Source: Streptomyces triticagri
Lineage (GTDB): Bacteria; Actinomycetota; Actinomycetes; Streptomycetales; Streptomycetaceae
Reading direction: 5' to 3'
Length of the DNA: 55,828 bases
Assembly (NCBI RefSeq): GCF_003429565.1
Contig: NZ_QUAK01000022.1
Span: forward strand, 1 to 55,828
This document shows, one piece after another, positions 52,971-55,828 of this stretch. Position 1 is the first letter of the stretch; every line of letters begins with the position of its first letter. The notes below the pieces were generated by a model. That model made no database searches and had not been told where the DNA came from. It worked only from the letters and a program-made list of their open reading frames with translations. The position numbers were made by a program, and so were the translations under genes.

Positions 52971-54491
52971 ATGGCGTCCAGCCTGACGAAGGCCTCGGCC
53001 GGTAATCCCGGCGCAGAGAAGACCTTCTTCGGCCACCCCCGCGGCCTGGCCACGCTCTTCATGACCGAGATGTGGGAGCGCTTCAGCTTCTACGGCATGA
53101 GGGCCCTGCTTGTTCTCTACTTGGTCGCCGGCGGCCCCGACGCCAAGACGGGCTCCCAAGGCGGCGGCCTGGCCATGGACATGGCCACGGCAACCGCGAT
53201 CTACTCCGTCTACCTGGCGATGGTCTACCTGCTCGCCATGCCGGGCGGCTGGTTCGGCGACCGCGTCTGGGGTCCCCGCAAGACCGTCGCCGTCGCCGCC
53301 GGTGTGATCATGACCGGTCACCTGGCCCTCGCGATTCCCGGCCAGGCGGCCTTCTTCGTCGGTCTCGCCCTGGTGGCGGCCGGCTCCGGTCTGCTCAAGG
53401 CCAACATCTCGACGATGGTCGGCCATCTCTACGACGGCCCGCAGGACCCGCGCCGGGACGGCGGCTTCACCGTCTTCTACATCGGCATCAACGTCGGTGC
53501 CTTCGCCGCCCCGCTGGTCATCGGCACGGTCGGCCAGAACGTCAACTGGCACCTGGGCTTCGCCCTCGCGGCCGCCGGTATGGCGCTCGGCCTGATCCAG
53601 TTCCTGATCGGCACCCGCCACCTGAGCCCGAAGAGCAGCGAGATCCCGAAGCCGCTCAGCGCGCAGGAGCGGAACTCCACCCTGTTCAAGGGCCTCGCCT
53701 GGCTGATCGTGGCCACCGTCTTCTACGGCATCGTGACCTTCACCGGCCACTTCACGATCAAGTGGGCGCTGCTCCCGATCACCCTGCTCGGCCTGCTCAT
53801 CCCGGTCGCCGTCCTGGTCCGCATCAAGCGGGACAAGGAGCTGACCCAGACCGAGCAGACCAAGGTCAGCGGTTACATCTGGTTCTTCGCCGCCGCCGCC
53901 GTCTTCTGGATGATCTACGACCAGGGCGGCTCGACGATGTCGTTCTTCGGCGAGAACAAGACGGCCGGCTCGGTGTTCGGCTTCGACTTCCCGTCGACCT
54001 GGTTCCAGTCGGTCAACCCGCTGTGGGTCATGGCGCTCGCGCCGGTCATCGCCTGGGGCTGGCTGGCCCTGAACCGCAAGGGCAAGGAGCCGAGCACCAC
54101 CCGCAAGTTCGCGATGGGTCTCTGGCTGGTCGGCGCCTCGTTCATCGTCTTCGTCATCCCGATGGCGATGGCCGGTGACGGCACCAAGGTCACCCCGATG
54201 TGGCTGGTCACGATCTACATGATCCAGACCGTCGGTGAGCTCTGCCTCTCCCCGGTCGGCCTGTCCGTCACCACCAAGATGGCGCCGGCGAAGTACGCGT
54301 CGCAGATGACGGGTGTCTGGTTCCTGGCCGTCACGGCGGGCGACTGCATCACCGGTCTGCTCGGGCTCGCGGGCGTCGACCTCAACGGTGCGGCGGTCGT
54401 CGGTGCCCAGGGTGTGCTCGCGGTGATCGCGGGTCTCGGGGTCTGGTTCTCGCGCAAGCGCATCGAGGCCCTCATGGGCGACGTCCGCTGA
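52971..54491 (+). CDS. Proton-coupled oligopeptide transporter (POT/PTR family)
   Basis: 506 aa with about 12-14 hydrophobic helices, an MFS-fold di/tripeptide-proton symporter. The proton-coupling motif EMWERFSFYG (ExxERFxxY) is in helix 1; the PTR signature GGWFGDRVWGPRKTV follows helix 2; FYIGINVGAFAAPL is the second PTR signature. ATG at 52971 has AAGGA 5 nt upstream and is preferred over a longer frame. A strong terminator follows. Divergent from the response regulator and possibly its target. It could salvage peptides for use by the dipeptidase at 46727, which is inference only. Confidence 0.95.
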   Translation: MASSLTKASAGNPGAEKTFFGHPRGLATLFMTEMWERFSFYGMRALLVLYLVAGGPDAKTGSQGGGLAMDMATATAIYSVYLAMVYLLAMPGGWFGDRVWGPRKTVAVAAGVIMTGHLALAIPGQAAFFVGLALVAAGSGLLKANISTMVGHLYDGPQDPRRDGGFTVFYIGINVGAFAAPLVIGTVGQNVNWHLGFALAAAGMALGLIQFLIGTRHLSPKSSEIPKPLSAQERNSTLFKGLAWLIVATVFYGIVTFTGHFTIKWALLPITLLGLLIPVAVLVRIKRDKELTQTEQTKVSGYIWFFAAAAVFWMIYDQGGSTMSFFGENKTAGSVFGFDFPSTWFQSVNPLWVMALAPVIAWGWLALNRKGKEPSTTRKFAMGLWLVGASFIVFVIPMAMAGDGTKVTPMWLVTIYMIQTVGELCLSPVGLSVTTKMAPAKYASQMTGVWFLAVTAGDCITGLLGLAGVDLNGAAVVGAQGVLAVIAGLGVWFSRKRIEALMGDVR

Positions 54492-54572
54492 CTCGAGAGG
54501 CGGCCACGCAGCTCGATCTCGTGGCTTGATCTCGTAGCTCCGTACGGATTGTCGTACGGGCCGCTCGAACGA

Positions 54573-54606
54573 AAGGGTCATCGCACCACTCGGTGCGGTG
54601 GCCCTT
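54573..54606 (+). terminator. Intrinsic terminator after the peptide transporter
   Basis: A 15-bp stem (54573-54587 with 54592-54606, two G-T pairs) with a 4-nt loop, followed by CGGCGTTTT, one of the few terminators here with a T tract. A smaller 7-bp hairpin CCGTACG/CGTACGG lies just upstream at 54540-54559. Confidence 0.88.
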
Positions 54607-54652
54607 CGGCGTTTTGGCGGGCACCCCGGGACACCCCGTGGAGCATCGGGAC

Positions 54653-55573
54653 ATGCGCCCTTTTTTCCGTACCGGGTTCGCCGGTTTCCGTACCGGATTC
54701 TCCGGCCCGTCCCGCCTGCGGCGCGGCCTCACCGCGCTCGCCGCCTGCGGTGCGCTGCTCTGCGCCGGCGCCGCGACGGCGGCTCCGGAACCTGCGGACG
54801 AGGACGCGGAGGTGCCGGTGCGGTCGTACTCCTACGGGGCGCATGCGCGGCAGAGTGTCACGGTGTACGGCGACGAGGGCCCTGCCCTGGTGATCCTGCA
54901 CGGCGGATACTGGGCGCGGGACACCGACTGGAGCGGCTGGGCCCGCTGGTTCGCCGAGCAGGGACTGCGCGTCTACGACGTCGACTACCGGCTGAATTCG
55001 GACGCCCGGTGGCCCGCACAGCGCGACGACGTGCTGGCCGCACTGCGCTGGATCGCCGACAACGGCGGCCCCGAGGAGCAACGCCCGGTGCTGCTCGGCT
55101 CCTCCGCGGGCGGCCACCTCGCCACCACGGCGGGTACGTACGGCGCGGGTCTGGTGCGGCTGCGCGGTGTGGTCGCGCTGTCGCCGGTGGCGTCCCCGTA
55201 CCAGGCCTGGCTGGACGGCGGACGGAAGGCGGCCGGGCGTGACCGGCGGGAGCTGCGCAGTCAGGCCCGGCGGCTGGCCGGCTGCGATCCGGACCGGGCG
55301 CGGGTCGAGTGCTGGGAGCAGTGGGGCGACATGGCGGCCCGCACCCACGCGTCCGGGGCGGACGATCCGCCGATGTATCTGATCCATTCGGCACGGGACT
55401 TCGTACCCGCCGCGCATTCTCAGGAGCTGGCGCGGGCGCAGCGGGCGGCGGGGGCGCCGCAGGGGCGTGGGGTACGGGTCCGGGTGGTGCCCGGGAGCGG
55501 GCACGGGGCCAAGGTGCTTGACACGGCTGGGGTACTGCGGGATGTGGTGCGGGCCGTGAAGGGGTTCGAGTAA
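54653..55573 (+). CDS. Secreted alpha/beta hydrolase
   Basis: 306 aa. Signal peptide at about 1-44 (basic start, hydrophobic LTALAACGALLCAGAATAA). The alpha/beta hydrolase domain covers about 60-300: oxyanion motif HGGYW, nucleophile elbow LLGSSAGGHLA (GSSAG), a catalytic Asp probably in HSARDFVP and His in GSGHGAKVLD. It resembles BD-FAE/kynurenine-formamidase-like esterases; the substrate is unknown. ATG at 54653, with GGAG about 8 nt upstream. Convergent with the surface-protein gene. Confidence 0.88.
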   Translation: MRPFFRTGFAGFRTGFSGPSRLRRGLTALAACGALLCAGAATAAPEPADEDAEVPVRSYSYGAHARQSVTVYGDEGPALVILHGGYWARDTDWSGWARWFAEQGLRVYDVDYRLNSDARWPAQRDDVLAALRWIADNGGPEEQRPVLLGSSAGGHLATTAGTYGAGLVRLRGVVALSPVASPYQAWLDGGRKAAGRDRRELRSQARRLAGCDPDRARVECWEQWGDMAARTHASGADDPPMYLIHSARDFVPAAHSQELARAQRAAGAPQGRGVRVRVVPGSGHGAKVLDTAGVLRDVVRAVKGFE

Positions 55574-55581
55574 GGAGTGTC

Positions 55582-55627
55582 CCGCGAGCGCCGGACGGGT
55601 CACGGCCGGCCCGTCCGGCGCTCGCGG
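55582..55627. terminator. Bidirectional terminator, alpha/beta hydrolase / LAETG protein
   Basis: An 18-bp perfect stem, 55582-55599 with 55610-55627, and a 10-nt loop, 8 bp after the hydrolase stop and 24 bp past the stop of the convergent gene. Confidence 0.93.
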
Positions 55628-55651
55628 CGAAGGCTGTTCAGGGCAGGCGGT

Positions 55652-55828
55652 TCAGCGCAGCCGCCGCCGCTTCGGCATGAAGGTGAAGACCGCTCCGCCG
55701 AGCAGGATCACCGTGCCGGCCACCAGGCCGAGCGCGCGCAGCATGCCGTTGTCCTCGGCGCCCGTCTCGGCGAGGCCGCCGTCCGGGCCCTTGCCGCCGC
55801 CCGCGGCCCCGCCCGCCTCGCCGCCGCC
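55652..55828 (-). CDS. LAETG-anchored cell-surface protein, C-terminus only (partial)
   Basis: The last 58 residues are in the window; the rest lies beyond the right edge. Reading inward: a Gly-rich region, LAETG sorting signal, about 10 residues, a hydrophobic helix (ALGLVAGTVILLGGAVFTF) and a basic tail PKRRRLR. This is the class E sortase layout (LAXTG) found in Streptomyces surface proteins, including long chaplins. The N-terminal part needed to name the protein is missing. Confidence 0.9.
   Translation of the reverse strand, partial: GGGEAGGAAGGGKGPDGGLAETGAEDNGMLRALGLVAGTVILLGGAVFTFMPKRRRLR

Noticed and set aside
51525..54581. Minus-strand open frame of 1018 codons across the peptide transporter and response regulator
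   Set aside because: Antisense to the transporter and out of frame with the regulator; rich in Glu/Arg/Gly/His as shadows are.

Overview
High-GC actinobacterial chromosome, almost certainly Streptomyces or a close relative. The evidence is a WhiB identical in length (87 aa) to the sporulation regulator, coenzyme F420 genes, an LAXTG-type cell-wall protein, many GTG starts and strong G/C bias at third codon positions. The window is core genome: no tRNA, CRISPR array, transposase, integrase or plasmid gene was seen.

Layout. (1) 1-594: the first 30 nt of a 16S rRNA on the minus strand, with its leader and three tandem promoter-like elements. (2) 595-3251: a divergent SpoIIM-family/RDD membrane-protein pair and a hypothetical protein. 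(3) 3397-8411: S-adenosylhomocysteinase, a divergent one-polypeptide fructose-type PTS permease (IIB-IIC-IIA) and a cation-efflux transporter. (4) 8531-12774: GDP-mannose precursor genes (manA, a SIS-domain protein, a Trm112-like protein, phosphomannomutase). (5) 12874-22021: lactate permease, DUF3499, a metallopeptidase-like protein, secreted DUF5719, a very large membrane glycosyltransferase and whiB. (6) 22733-27945: cysteine dioxygenase-like cupin, fbiA-fbiB for F420, an AlkA-type DNA glycosylase and a mannose-1-phosphate guanylyltransferase-type enzyme. (7) 28045-39700: a secreted PGRP-type amidase, a TIGR03089 protein and five LytR-CpsA-Psr (LCP) genes, with an acyl-CoA thioesterase between the fourth and fifth. 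(8) 39896-46708: a degenerate M19 dipeptidase homologue, two VOC proteins flanking a CGNR regulator, UDP-glucose dehydrogenase, an acyl-CoA dehydrogenase, and a MerR/methyltransferase pair. (9) 46727-55828: an intact M19 dipeptidase with purE and purK, GtrA, a two-component system, a POT peptide transporter, a secreted alpha/beta hydrolase and the C-terminus of an LAETG-anchored surface protein.

Working together. From memory, the gene set sahH - manA - SIS - pmm - DUF3499 - metallopeptidase - whiB - fbiA - fbiB - GDP-mannose pyrophosphorylase - LCP - TIGR03089 - fadE - purE - purK - GtrA matches a conserved actinobacterial neighbourhood (about Rv3248c to Rv3277 in Mycobacterium tuberculosis). 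It reads as a nucleotide-sugar supply (GDP-mannose, UDP-glucuronate), a polytopic glycosyltransferase and glycopolymer ligases (LCP), beside the developmental regulator WhiB. Against the mycobacterial arrangement, the notable features are an LCP array of five with a cysteine pattern suggesting a disulfide-locked subset, and a GT2/DUF5719 pair between the metallopeptidase and whiB. No wholly new defence or mobile system was seen. The less usual signals are the LCP cysteine pattern, a dead M19 paralogue, a four-half-site GTTACC operator at the CGNR gene, a SoxR-like box at the MerR gene, and several intergenic tandem repeats.
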